A stretch of 64,000 bases of DNA from Conexibacter arvalis (GCF_014199525.1 NZ_JACHNU010000001.1:908182-972181), one strand, 5' to 3'. Counted from the first letter of the stretch, positions 25,497 through 36,585 are shown. Notes: generated by a model from the sequence alone, not told the origin. Made by a program: numbers and translations.

Positions 25497-26618
25497 TCAT
25501 CTGATCCCGGCCGCAGCGCATGCCTCTCTGTAGGCGTCGGTGCAGATCTGCTCCGCCGTCGCGAACCCGTCTCTGACGATCGTCTCCTGGATGTTGCCTC
25601 TCGTGATCACGATCGTGTCGAGCAGGACCGCCGGGACTCTTCTGGAGCCGCCGTTGTCGACCTCGGTCGTCGTGATCGGCGGCAGCTCCTCGCCTCTCGC
25701 CAGCGGGACGGCCAGCTCGGCCGCGGTCGAGGCGATCTCGTTGATCGGCTGGTAGACGGTCATCAGCTGGTCGCCGGCGAGGATCCGCTGGAGCGCCGCG
25801 ACCTCGGCATCCTGACCGGTCACCGGCACGCGCGCCGGGTCGATCCCGTTCGCTCTCATCGCCGCGATCACGCCGCCGGCCATGCCGTCGTTGGCGGAGT
25901 AGACGCCGTCGAAGCCGTCTCTGCCCTCACTCGCGATCGCCTGCTCCATCTCCGTCTGCGCTCTGTCCGGGCTCCAGTCCGGGGTGTCGTACTCCTTCAC
26001 GACCTCGACGCCGGCGCGGTCGAGCACGTCGTGGGCGCCCTCCTTGTACGGCGCCGAGTTGGAGTCGGTCGGCGAGCCGTTGATCATCACGATCCGGGCG
26101 CCGTCGCCGCCGTCGGGCAGCGCTCTCAGCAGCGCCTCGCCCTGCTGCTGGCCGACTTCGAAGGGGTCGATCGAGACATACGCGTCGAGGTCGGCGTCGG
26201 CGATCAGGCGCGCGTAGCTGACGACCGGCACGTCCTGCGCTCTGGCGGCGTTGGCGATCGCGGCGGCCGACTTGACGTCGACGGCGTCGACGACGAGCAC
26301 GTTCGCGCCGTTGGTGATCGCCTGCTCGGCCTGCTGCTGCTGCTTGGCCGGGTCCTGCTCGGCGTTGGCGTAGAGCACCTCGCAGTCGGGGCAGAGCTCT
26401 CTGACCTTCTCGGTGAAGCGCGGCCGGTCCTGGTTCTCGTAGCGCGTCGTCTTGCTCTCCGGCAGCAGCAGCGCGACCTTCGGCGCCTCGCCGCCGCCAC
26501 CGCCACCGCCGCTCGCGCCCGTCGTCGCGCCGCCGTCGTCGTCGCCGCCGCATGCGCCGGCGCCCACCGCCAGCGCGGCGGCGAGCGCCAGCGCGGCGCT
26601 CGTGCGGATGATCGACAT
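25497..26618 (-). CDS. Sugar ABC transporter substrate-binding lipoprotein
   Basis: 373 residues from ATG 26618 (GGGAG 8 bases upstream); an in-frame ATG at 26633 is possible. Lipobox GAGAC, Gly/Asp-rich tether, then a type I periplasmic-binding fold of the ribose/xylose/rhizopine class (VALLLPESKTTRYENQDRP, GANVLVVDAVDV, YKEGAHDVL, YSANDGMAGG). No permease or ATPase is adjacent, so it must share one encoded elsewhere. 13 of its 22 arginine codons are AGA by my count, striking in this GC-rich DNA. In an operon with nagA. Confidence 0.88.
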   Translation of the reverse strand: MSIIRTSAALALAAALAVGAGACGGDDDGGATTGASGGGGGGGEAPKVALLLPESKTTRYENQDRPRFTEKVRELCPDCEVLYANAEQDPAKQQQQAEQAITNGANVLVVDAVDVKSAAAIANAARAQDVPVVSYARLIADADLDAYVSIDPFEVGQQQGEALLRALPDGGDGARIVMINGSPTDSNSAPYKEGAHDVLDRAGVEVVKEYDTPDWSPDRAQTEMEQAIASEGRDGFDGVYSANDGMAGGVIAAMRANGIDPARVPVTGQDAEVAALQRILAGDQLMTVYQPINEIASTAAELAVPLARGEELPPITTTEVDNGGSRRVPAVLLDTIVITRGNIQETIVRDGFATAEQICTDAYREACAAAGIR

Positions 26619-26694
26619 ACCCCACGCTCCCATCCGGTCGTTGCAAGCCGGCCGCCCCGCGCGTCGAGGGGCGACGCTGCCGCGAACGTAGCTC

Positions 26695-26710
26695 GCTGGA
26701 CTAGACCAGT
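26695..26710. promoter_or_regulatory. DasR/NagR-like operator (dre site) upstream of the sugar-binding gene
   Basis: GCTGGACTAGACCAGT matches the Streptomyces DasR consensus ACTGGTCTAGACCAGT at 14 of 16 positions. It lies about 77 bases upstream of the binding-protein start and about 80 bases from the divergent GntR gene. Confidence 0.65.
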
Positions 26711-26774
26711 CAAACGGTCGAGTGCGCGCGGTGACACGGCCGCTCGCGGGGGTTCGCCGATCCGACGCGGCTGC

Positions 26775-26786
26775 TGGTATACACCA
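26775..26786. promoter_or_regulatory. Second GntR-type operator at the regulator's own start
   Basis: TGGTATACACCA, a near-perfect palindrome of the HutC/GntR type, ends three bases before the regulator's ATG, a position suited to autoregulation. Confidence 0.5.
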
Positions 26787-26789
26787 CGC

Positions 26790-27557
26790 ATGAAGCGCGC
26801 CCGCAGCCGACCGCCGTCTCCGCCGTCCGTCGAGGAGCTCGCCCCGCTCGACCGCTCGGCGCCGAAGGGCGCCCAGCTGCGCGCGGCGCTGGAGCAGCTG
26901 ATGGCGGGCCTCGGCGCCGGCGCGCTGCTGCCGTCGGAGCGGATGCTGGCCGAGCGCTTCGGCGTCGCGCGGATGACCGTCCGGCGTGAGCTCGACCGTC
27001 TCTGCGCCGACGGTCTCGCCTACCGCGTCGAGCGCCAGGGGACCTTCGTCGCGGAGCGGCCGATCGTCCAGTCCGACGCGCTCTCCTCCTTCAGCGAGGA
27101 CATCCTCGCGCGCGGCATGACCCCGGGCGGCACCGTGCTCGCGCAGGAGGTCGTGAAGGCGCCGGACGCCGTCGCCGCCGCGCTCGAGCGGCCGCCGGGC
27201 GTGCCGGTCGTGCTGATCCACCGCGTGCGTACCGCCGACGGCGTCCCGCTCGCGGTCGAATGGGCCCACCTGCCGGCCGACGACTTCCCGCTGCTGGAGC
27301 GCGCCGCGCTCGACGACCGCTCGCTCTACCGTCTGCTGCGCCGCAGATACGGCGTCGCCTTCGGCGAGGCGACCCAGCGCGCCAGCGCCGTCGCGCTGAC
27401 GGAGGAGGAGGCGCGGCTGCTGGAGACCGCGCCCGGGGCGCCGGCCTTCCTCTTCCGCCGCGTCACCCGCCGCGTCAGCGGCCGCGTGATCGAGTCGGCC
27501 CGGTCGCTCTACCGCGGCGACCGCTACGAGATCGACATGCACCAGCGGCCGCGCTGA
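26790..27557 (+). CDS. GntR/HutC-family regulator (NagR/DasR-like)
   Basis: 255 residues. Winged helix at about 25-95 (LLPSERMLAERFGVARMTVRRELDRL) and a C-terminal UTRA effector domain (about 105-250, ending ARSLYRGDRYEIDM). The UTRA domain of NagR and DasR binds phosphorylated amino sugars. Divergent from a sugar-binding gene and nagA, with two operator-like palindromes between, so it probably represses amino-sugar uptake and breakdown until GlcNAc-6-P or GlcN-6-P accumulates. Confidence 0.9.
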   Translation: MKRARSRPPSPPSVEELAPLDRSAPKGAQLRAALEQLMAGLGAGALLPSERMLAERFGVARMTVRRELDRLCADGLAYRVERQGTFVAERPIVQSDALSSFSEDILARGMTPGGTVLAQEVVKAPDAVAAALERPPGVPVVLIHRVRTADGVPLAVEWAHLPADDFPLLERAALDDRSLYRLLRRRYGVAFGEATQRASAVALTEEEARLLETAPGAPAFLFRRVTRRVSGRVIESARSLYRGDRYEIDMHQRPR

Positions 27558-27588
27558 CCAGCCACGTCTGGCCCACACGGATATGAGC

Positions 27589-27623
27589 GCAGGTCTGTGG
27601 GTCTCAGCGACCAGCAGACCTGC
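27589..27623 (+). terminator. Strong hairpin after the GntR gene
   Basis: GCAGGTCTG (27589-27597) pairs with CAGACCTGC (27615-27623), and GGTC/GACC extend the stem internally around a five-base loop. It lies between the GntR stop and the next gene on the same strand. Confidence 0.65.
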
Positions 27624-27670
27624 ACAGTGCGCCGCGTGACGCCGCTGCGGGCGCGGGTACGCTCGCCCGC

Positions 27671-29002
27671 ATGGAGCGATTCGACTGCGTGGTGATCGGG
27701 GCGGGGCCGGGCGGCCGGGCGGTCGCGCCGGTGCTCGCCGGGGCCGGCTGGAGGGTGGCGGTCGTCGAGGCCGAGCTGGTCGGCGGCGAGTGCCCGTACT
27801 GGGCGTGCATCCCCTCCAAGACGCTGCTGCGGCCCGGCGACCTGCGCAGCGAGGCCCGCCGCGCGCCCGGCGTCGGCGAGCCGTCGCTCGACTGGGACGC
27901 CGTGCGCGACTACCGCGACTACATGGTCTCCGGACTCGACGACGCGAGCAAGGCGCAGGCGCTCGAGGCGAGAGGCGTCGTGCTCGTGCGCGGCGAGGCG
28001 CGCGTCGCGGAGCCCGGCCTGGTTGTCGTCGGCGAGCGCGAGCTGCGCTGCCGCGAGATCGTGATCGCCAGCGGCTCGCGCGCGGTCGTGCCGGAGCTGC
28101 ACGGGCTCCAGCGCGGGCGCGTCTGGACCAGCCGCGAGGTGACGACGCTGCGCGAGGTGCCCGGCTCGGCGATCGTCGTCGGCGCCGGGCCGGTCGGGAT
28201 CGAATGCGCGCAGTACCTCGCCGAGCTCGGCAGCACGGTGACGTTGATGGGCCGCTCGCCGCGGCTGCTCCGGCGCGAGGACCCGGAGGTCTCCGAGCAC
28301 GTCTTCGACCTGCTGAGAGCGCATGGCGTCGAGGTCCGCACGCGCGCCGCCGTCGCCGCCGTCACCCACGACGACGCCGGCGCGCAGGTGCGGACCGACG
28401 ACGGCGGCCTCCACCACTCCGAGCGGCTTGTCGTCGCGACCGGCCGCGCCCCGCGCGTCGAGGGGCTCGAGGGCGCCGGCGTCACGCTCGACGAGCGTGG
28501 CGCGATCGCCGTCGACGAGCGCTGCCGCGCCGCGGAGGGGATCTGGGCGGTCGGCGACGTGACGGGCGTCGCGCCGTTCACCCACGTCGCCAGCTACCAG
28601 GGCCGCGTCGCCGTCGCCAACCTGCTCGGCGGCGACGCACGGGCCGACTACCGCGCGATCCCGCGTGTCGTCTTCGGCTCTCCCGAGGTCGCCGCCGTCG
28701 GGCTGACGGCCGCGCGGGCGGAGGAGGCGGGGATCGCGACCGAGTCGGCCCACCTGCCGCTGCGCGACGCCGACCGCGCCGAGATCTATGGCACCGACCT
28801 CGCCGGCGGCGTCGGCCTGCGCGTCGACCGCGACCGCGGCGTCGTCGTCGGCGCGTGGGCGGTCGGCCCGCACGCCGGCGAGTGGATCCACACCGCGGCG
28901 CTCGCCGTCAAGGCCGAGCTGCCGGTCGCGGTGCTGCGCGACTTCGTGCCGCAGTTCCCGACCTTCGACGAGCTGTGGTCGCAGGCGGCGCGGGCGCTGT
29001 GA
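27671..29002 (+). CDS. FAD-dependent disulfide oxidoreductase-like protein (class I)
   Basis: 443 residues. FAD motif GAGPGG near 10, redox-active pair in GGECPYWACIPSKT (C-x4-C as in lipoamide dehydrogenase and mercuric reductase), NAD motif GAGPVGIE near 173, FAD motif WAVGDVTG near 295, and a dimerisation domain from about 325. The catalytic His-Glu of the C-terminal HPTxSE motif is not present; the corresponding end reads FPTFDELW. Such proteins form a poorly characterised subgroup and may reduce something other than a disulfide. Confidence 0.8.
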   Translation: MERFDCVVIGAGPGGRAVAPVLAGAGWRVAVVEAELVGGECPYWACIPSKTLLRPGDLRSEARRAPGVGEPSLDWDAVRDYRDYMVSGLDDASKAQALEARGVVLVRGEARVAEPGLVVVGERELRCREIVIASGSRAVVPELHGLQRGRVWTSREVTTLREVPGSAIVVGAGPVGIECAQYLAELGSTVTLMGRSPRLLRREDPEVSEHVFDLLRAHGVEVRTRAAVAAVTHDDAGAQVRTDDGGLHHSERLVVATGRAPRVEGLEGAGVTLDERGAIAVDERCRAAEGIWAVGDVTGVAPFTHVASYQGRVAVANLLGGDARADYRAIPRVVFGSPEVAAVGLTAARAEEAGIATESAHLPLRDADRAEIYGTDLAGGVGLRVDRDRGVVVGAWAVGPHAGEWIHTAALAVKAELPVAVLRDFVPQFPTFDELWSQAARAL

Positions 29003-29029
29003 GCGGCTGAGCGGATCGGCGCCGCTCAC
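28999..29029. terminator. Hairpin overlapping both stop codons of a convergent pair
   Basis: GTGAGCGGC (28999-29007) and GCCGCTCAC (29021-29029) are perfect complements with a 13-base loop. The left arm contains the TGA of the oxidoreductase and the right arm the stop of ltrA. Confidence 0.6.
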
Positions 29030-30224
29030 GCGGCGCCGAGGTCGAGCCGCTCCAGCGGGCTTGGCTCTCCGCGCGCGCGGCGGCGCCGTCCGGTGACCTG
29101 CTCGGCGACGATCACGGCCACGACGATCGCGAGCACGAGCGCGGCCAGCGCGAGCCCGTCGAGGTCGCGGCCGAGCAGGCCGGCGAGCAGGCAGGCGAGC
29201 GCGCCGCCGAGCCGCTTCCGGCTGAGCGAGCCGGCCATCCGCAGGCGGAAGAGGACGTGGCCGAGCAGGTAGATCGCCGGGCCGCCGGCGACGACGGCGA
29301 CCTCGGCGTCCGGCAGCGCCTCGGTCGGGTGGGCGATCGTCAGCTCGTCGCCGACCGCAGAGACGATCACGCCCGCGACGAGCACGACGTGCAGGTAGGT
29401 GTAGCCGTCGCGCGCCAGCTGCGTCCGGTTCGGCGCAAGCTCCAGCCGCCGCTCGGCGATCCGCGCGACGTAGTCGAAGTACAGCCACCACAGCGCCGCC
29501 GTCGTCAGGAAGGCGACCGCGAAGGCGAGCACGCGGCTCGTCGTCAGCTCCAGGTCGGAGGTCGTCGCGCCGGTCAGCACGATCGTCTCGCCGAGCGCGA
29601 TGATCACGAACAGCTGGAAGCGCTCGGCGAAGTGGGTGACGCTGACGTTCCACGCCTCCGGCGTCACCCGTCTCATCCCCGGCACCAGATACGTGACGCG
29701 CGGGGCGCCGTAGTCGATCGCGAGCGCGACCAGCCACAAAGCCGTCCGCGTCGACCCGTCGGCCAGCGCGCCGGCGATCCAGAAGACCCCCGCGGCGCAG
29801 AACCAGATCAGGATCCGGCTCGCGCGCATCCGCTCGGGCGTGCCGCGGCCGGCGGCGGCGAACGTGAGGAAGAGATGGCGGCCGACCTGGATCGCGACGT
29901 AGGAGCCGGCGAACAGCAGCGCGCGGTCGCCGAACGCCTCCGGGATCGCGACCGCCATCAGCAGCGACGCCAGCATCAGCGCGATCATCAGCAGCCGCAC
30001 GACCCCCGACTCGGGATCGAGCTCGTTCGTCACCCACGTCGTGTAGTTCCACGACCACCAGACGACGAGCAGCACCAGCGCCGACTGCCCGAGGCCGGTC
30101 CAGTCGAGGTCTCTCAGCAGCAGGTGCGAGACCTGCGTGACGGCGAAGACGAAGACGAGGTCGTAGAACAGCTCCAGCGTCGTCGACCGCTGCTCGTGCG
30201 GGTCGCCGACGCGCTGGAAGCGGC

Positions 30225-30228
<4 letters not shown>
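29026..30228 (-). CDS. ltrA: Low temperature requirement A (LtrA) family membrane protein
   Basis: 400 residues with about ten to eleven membrane helices. Family motifs: STTLELFYDLVFVFAVTQVSH at the N-terminus, VWWSWNYTTWVTNELDP and FAERFQLFVIIALGE in the middle. LtrA proteins are widespread membrane proteins of unknown biochemical role, first linked to growth of Listeria in the cold. The start overlaps the stop of the metal ATPase gene (ATGA), suggesting a joint transcript. Confidence 0.9.
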
Positions 30229-32303
<2,075 letters not shown>

Positions 32304-32324
32304 ACCCCGGGTCCTACCCGGCGA

Positions 32325-32379
32325 CCGGACCTGTGTCATCCAACTGCTGCTCAGCGACAGCTGGATGACAGAGGTCCGG
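32325..32379. promoter_or_regulatory. 22-base imperfect inverted repeat between copB and proline dehydrogenase
   Basis: Arms 32325-32346 and 32358-32379 match at 20 of 22 positions with an 11-base loop. Unlike other hairpins in this window it lies between divergent genes, so an operator or a leader structure is more likely than a terminator. Part of the left arm (32328-32341) recurs on the opposite strand at 369-382. Confidence 0.5.
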
Positions 32380-32439
32380 AGCCGCGGCGGGCGGGCCCGC
32401 GGGCTGGGCCGGCTCGGCGGGCGGCGCTACCTTCACCGT

Positions 32440-33801
32440 ATGAGCGCGCTCGACGGTGAGATCGCCGTCTGGGGACGGCGGCTCGCCGGCCCGGCGCGCC
32501 CCAGCGCGCGCGACCGCGCGACGGCGCTGCTGAGCCGCGATCCGGCGCTGCGCGCCGCCCTCTTCCGGGTCGTCGACGTCGCGCCGGCCTGCGACGGCCC
32601 CGGCGAGCTCGCCGACCATCTCGCCGCGTACCTGGAGGAGGCCGCGCGCCCGCGCGGCGGGGGAGCGCCGGCGGGATCGGACGCGGGCTCGCGGCTCGCG
32701 CCCGTGCTCGCTGCGGCGGGCGCGCGCGTCGCCGGCTCGCGCGCCGGCCGCGTTCCGGCGGGCGTCGCGGCGCGGCTGGCGGTGCGGGCGACGGCGCGCC
32801 GCTTCATTGCCGGCGCGACCCCGGCCGCCGCGGCGCCTGAGCTCGGGCGGCTGTGGAGCGCGGGGATCGCGAGCACGGTCGACCTGCTCGGCGAGGCGAC
32901 CGTCACCGCCGCCGAGGGGCGCGCCTACGCGGCCCGCTGCGCCGACGCGCTCGACACGCTCGCCGCGACCGCCGCGCGCTGGCCGCCGGCCCCGCTGCTC
33001 GAGGCCGACGCCGCCGGCCCGCTGCCCCGCGCGAGCCTGTCGGTGAAGGTGACGGCGCTGACGCCGCTGGTGCGGCCGGCCGCTCCCGAGCGCGGCCGCG
33101 CCGACGCCGCGGACGCGCTGCGCGACCTGCTGCGCCGCGCCCGCGACCACGGCGCCCACCTCCACGTCGACATGGAGTCGCTCGACGCCCGCGAGCTGGT
33201 GCTCGAGCTCGCGCTGGAGCTGCTCTCCGAGCGCGAGTTCCGCGACGGCCCGTCGGCCGGGATCGTCGTGCAGGCCTACCTGCGCGACAGCGAGCAGCAG
33301 GTCGACCGCGTGCTGGCGTGGGCGCGCGCCGCCGACCGCTCGGCGTCGCTGACGGTGCGGCTGGTGAAGGGCGCCTACTGGGACCAGGAGACGATCGAGG
33401 CGCTCCACCGCGGCTGGACGCCGCCGGTGTGGTCGCGCAAGGGCGACAGCGACCGCTGCTTCGAGCGGATCGTCCCGCGCCTGCTCGCCGCCTTCCCCGC
33501 GGTCCGCACCGCGGTCGCCACCCACAACCTGCGCTCGGTCGCGCACGCGATCGTCGCGGCCCGCCGCGCCGGGCTCGCGCCGGCCGACCTCGAGCTGCAG
33601 GTGCTGCGCGGCCTCGGCGACGAGCTGGCCGCGGCGCTCGCGGCGGAGCGGCTGCGCGTGCGCGCGTACTGCCCCGTCGGCGACCTCGTCGCCGGGATGG
33701 CCTACCTCGTCCGGCGGCTGCTGGAGAACACCGCCAACGACTCGTTCCTCGCGACGCGCGCGACCGGCGCGGCGCTCGACCGGCTGCTGGAGGCGCCGTG
33801 A
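32440..33801 (+). CDS. Proline dehydrogenase
   Basis: 453 residues. PRODH TIM barrel: ASLSVKVTAL, HLHVDMES, QAYLRDS, VRLVKGAYWDQE, VATHNLRSV, and the C-terminal RAYCPVGDLVAGMAYLVRRLLENTANDSF, a highly conserved stretch. FAD-dependent oxidation of proline to pyrroline-5-carboxylate. Followed by P5C dehydrogenase, as in bacteria with the two PutA activities on separate proteins. N-terminal 120 residues are Ala/Arg-rich and poorly conserved. Confidence 0.93.
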   Translation: MSALDGEIAVWGRRLAGPARPSARDRATALLSRDPALRAALFRVVDVAPACDGPGELADHLAAYLEEAARPRGGGAPAGSDAGSRLAPVLAAAGARVAGSRAGRVPAGVAARLAVRATARRFIAGATPAAAAPELGRLWSAGIASTVDLLGEATVTAAEGRAYAARCADALDTLAATAARWPPAPLLEADAAGPLPRASLSVKVTALTPLVRPAAPERGRADAADALRDLLRRARDHGAHLHVDMESLDARELVLELALELLSEREFRDGPSAGIVVQAYLRDSEQQVDRVLAWARAADRSASLTVRLVKGAYWDQETIEALHRGWTPPVWSRKGDSDRCFERIVPRLLAAFPAVRTAVATHNLRSVAHAIVAARRAGLAPADLELQVLRGLGDELAAALAAERLRVRAYCPVGDLVAGMAYLVRRLLENTANDSFLATRATGAALDRLLEAP

Positions 33802-33869
33802 GCGCGCCGCGCCGACAGCCGCGCGGAGCGCCCCGCCGTCCGGCGACGGGAGGGCGGCGGACGCCATGA
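33798..33869 (+). CDS. Candidate 23-residue coupling ORF between PRODH and P5CDH genes
   Basis: GTG 33798 overlaps the PRODH stop (GTGA) and the TGA at 33867 overlaps the P5CDH ATG (ATGA). The predicted peptide is Arg/Pro-rich (MSAPRRQPRGAPRRP and on). Such exact bridging would let ribosomes move across the 64-base gap; a chance frame in GC-rich DNA is also possible. Confidence 0.35.
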   Translation: MSAPRRQPRGAPRRPATGGRRTP

Positions 33870-35434
33870 GCGCCCCCTTCCGCAACGAGCCGCTGCTGGA
33901 GCTGCGCCGCGCGAGCGTCCGCGACGAGCTGCGCGGCGCGCTCGCGGCGCTCGACGCGCGGCTGCCGCTGGAGGTGCCGGTCGCGATCGGCGGCGAGCGC
34001 CGCCACGCACCGGTGCTCGACTCGGTCGATCCCGGGCGGCCGGAGCGGGTCGTCGCGCGCGCGACCGTCGCGACCGGCGCCGACGTCGACGCCGCCGTCG
34101 CGATCGCCGCGCAGGCGGTCGGCGCGTGGCGCGACGCGCCGGCAGGCGAGCGGGCGGCGGTGCTGGCGCGGGCCGCCGGCGAGCTGCGCGGCCGCCGCCG
34201 CGAGCTGGCGGCGCTGTGCGTGCGCGAGGTCGGCAAGCCATGGCCGGAGGCCGACGCCGACGTCGCCGAGGCGATCGACTTCCTCGAGTTCTACGGGCGC
34301 CAGGCGGTCGCGCTGGAGGCGCGCGCCGAGCTGGAGCAGCTGCCGGGGGAGCGCAACACGCTGCGCCACCGCGGCCGCGGCGTCGCGGCGGTGATCGCGC
34401 CGTGGAACTTCCCGCTGGCGATCGCGACCGGCATGACCGCCGCCGCGCTGGCGGCCGGCAACGCGGCGCTGCTGAAGCCGGCCGAGCAGTCGCCCGGCTG
34501 CGCGCTGGCGCTGGCGCAGGCGCTCGAGCGCGCCGGGCTGCCGGCCGGGCTGTTCGCGCTGCTGCCCGGCGCCGGCGAGGTCGGCGCCGCGCTCGTCCGC
34601 CATCCCGGCGTCCACACGATCGCGTTCACCGGCTCGGGCGCGGTCGGGCTGGAGATCGTCGAGCGGGCGGCACGGGTCGCGCCGGGCCAGCGCCACCTGA
34701 AGCGCGTCGTCGCCGAGATGGGCGGCAAGAACTGCACGCTCGTCGACCGCGACGCCGACCTCGACGACGCGGTGCCGGCGCTGCTCGCCTCGGCCTTCGG
34801 CTACGCCGGGCAGAAGTGCTCGGCGACGGCGCGCGCGCTCGTCCACGAGCGGCTCCACGCGCCGCTGCTGGAGCGCCTTCGCGGCGCGCTCGACACGCTC
34901 TCCGTCGGGCCGGCCGACGACTTCGCCAGCGACCTCGGTCCGCTGATCGAGGCCGACGCCCGCGACCGCGTCGAGGGCGCGCTGCGCGACGCCGCGGCGG
35001 CCGGCGCGCGGGTCGACCGCACCGTCGGCGAGCTGCCCGACGACGGCTGGTTCGTCGCGCCGGCGGTCGTCGCCGGCGCTCCGGCCGACGGCGCCGTCGT
35101 GCGCGCGGAGCTGTTCGGACCGGTCCTCTCGGTCGAGCCGGTGCGCGGCATGGAGGAGGCGTGCGACCGCGTCGACGAGCAGTCGTACGCGCTGACCGGC
35201 GGCCTCTTCTCGCGCGACCCGCGCACGATCGAGCTCGTCAGCCGCCGCACGCCGGTCGGCAACCTCTACGTCAACCGCGGCACGACCGGCGCGATGGTCG
35301 CGCGCCAGCCGTTCGGCGGCAACCGCCTCTCCGGGACCGGGACGAAGGCCGGCGGCCCCGACTACCTGCTCCAGTTCATCGAGCCGGTCGTGATCTGCGA
35401 GAACACCGTCCGCCACGGGCTGACGTTCGGGTGA
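33866..35434 (+). CDS. pruA: L-glutamate gamma-semialdehyde (P5C) dehydrogenase
   Basis: 522 residues. Aldehyde dehydrogenase fold: IAPWNFP (Asn181), LLKPAEQSP, FTGSGAVG, general base Glu284 in VVAEMGGKN and nucleophile Cys318 in GYAGQKCSA; C-terminal FGPVLSVEP and PFGGNRLSGTGTKAGG are characteristic of the P5C dehydrogenase branch. Oxidises glutamate semialdehyde from the upstream PRODH reaction to glutamate using NAD. Confidence 0.93.
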   Translation: MSAPFRNEPLLELRRASVRDELRGALAALDARLPLEVPVAIGGERRHAPVLDSVDPGRPERVVARATVATGADVDAAVAIAAQAVGAWRDAPAGERAAVLARAAGELRGRRRELAALCVREVGKPWPEADADVAEAIDFLEFYGRQAVALEARAELEQLPGERNTLRHRGRGVAAVIAPWNFPLAIATGMTAAALAAGNAALLKPAEQSPGCALALAQALERAGLPAGLFALLPGAGEVGAALVRHPGVHTIAFTGSGAVGLEIVERAARVAPGQRHLKRVVAEMGGKNCTLVDRDADLDDAVPALLASAFGYAGQKCSATARALVHERLHAPLLERLRGALDTLSVGPADDFASDLGPLIEADARDRVEGALRDAAAAGARVDRTVGELPDDGWFVAPAVVAGAPADGAVVRAELFGPVLSVEPVRGMEEACDRVDEQSYALTGGLFSRDPRTIELVSRRTPVGNLYVNRGTTGAMVARQPFGGNRLSGTGTKAGGPDYLLQFIEPVVICENTVRHGLTFG

Positions 35435-35484
35435 GGAGCGACCGCCGGGCCTGCCGCACGGCGACCGCGCTAGGGTGCCGCGCC

Positions 35485-36585
35485 GTGAGCGAACGGAACG
35501 GCGGGAACGAGCGAGGGCGGGTGCTGTGCGCCCCTGACAAGCTGCGCGGCGCGCTCGACGCGGCCGAGGCGGCGGCGGCGCTGGCGGCCGGCGCGCGGGC
35601 GGCGGGGGCGGCGGCGGTCGAGCTGCCGATCGCCGACGGCGGCGAGGGGACGCTCGACGCCTTCCGCGACGGGGCGACGCTCCATCGGGTCGCCGTCCAC
35701 GACGCGCTCGGGCGGCCGCGCGAGGGGCGGATCGCCAAGCTCGACGACGTCGGCACGTTCCTGGTCGAGGCGGCCGAGGCGGTGCCGCTCCACGGCCTCG
35801 CCGAGCACGAGCGCGACGTCGAGCGGGCCTCCTCGCGCGGCGTCGGCGAGCTGATCGCGGCGGCGCTCGACCGCGGCGCGCGGCGGCTGCTGGTCGCCGT
35901 CGGCGGGACCGCGACGATGGACGGCGGCGCCGGCATGCTGCGCGCCCTCGGCGGCCGCTGCGCGAACGACGGCGCCGGCCTGCTCGCCGACCCGTCGGTC
36001 GACCTTAGCGGCGTCGACCCGCGCCTGGCCCAGGTCGAGCTCGAGCTGCTGGTCGACGTCGCCGCGCCGCTGACCGGTCCCGACGGCGCCGCCCGCCGCT
36101 TCGGCCCGCAGAAGGGCGCGACCGGCGCTCAGGTCGACGCGCTCGACACCGCTCACGGCCGCTGGGCCGAGGCGCTGGGGATCGACCCCGCGACGCCCGG
36201 CGCCGGCGCCGCCGGCGGCCTCGGCGCCGCGCTGCAGGCGCTCGGCGCCCGCACCGTCGCCGGCGCCGACGCCGTCCTCGACCTGAAGCGCTTCGACGCC
36301 CTGCTGGCCGGCTGCGACCTCTGCCTCGCCGCCGAGGGCTCGGTCGACCCCTCGACGCTCCAGGGCAAGGCGGTCGCCGCCGTCGTCGCCCGCTGCGCGC
36401 GGGCCGGCGTCCCGGTCGTCGTGCTCGGCGGCCGCGTCGAGGCCGAAGCCGCCGCCGAGCTGCGCCGCCGCGGCGCCCGCGACGTGCGCGCGATCGGCCC
36501 CGCCGACCGCCCGCTGGCGGCGGCGCTGGCGGCCGCCGGCGAGGAGCTGGAGGCGGCCGCCCGCGCCGCGGTCGCGGAGGCCTGA
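35485..36585 (+). CDS. Glycerate kinase (GK-I family)
   Basis: 366 residues from GTG 35485. Family marks: VLCAPDKLRGALDAAEAA, LPIADGGEGTLD, SRGVGELI, VGGTATMDGGAGML, PQKGAT and EGSVDPSTLQGK. Phosphorylates D-glycerate, usually at O2 in this class. About 50 bases downstream of P5CDH, so perhaps cotranscribed, but no metabolic link is obvious. Confidence 0.92.
   Translation: MSERNGGNERGRVLCAPDKLRGALDAAEAAAALAAGARAAGAAAVELPIADGGEGTLDAFRDGATLHRVAVHDALGRPREGRIAKLDDVGTFLVEAAEAVPLHGLAEHERDVERASSRGVGELIAAALDRGARRLLVAVGGTATMDGGAGMLRALGGRCANDGAGLLADPSVDLSGVDPRLAQVELELLVDVAAPLTGPDGAARRFGPQKGATGAQVDALDTAHGRWAEALGIDPATPGAGAAGGLGAALQALGARTVAGADAVLDLKRFDALLAGCDLCLAAEGSVDPSTLQGKAVAAVVARCARAGVPVVVLGGRVEAEAAAELRRRGARDVRAIGPADRPLAAALAAAGEELEAAARAAVAEA

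Noticed and set aside
32304-32339. ATG 32339 as start of the metal ATPase
   Set aside because: It lies in the arm of a long inverted repeat with no ribosome-binding site; GTG 32303 begins the His-rich N-terminus typical of CopB.
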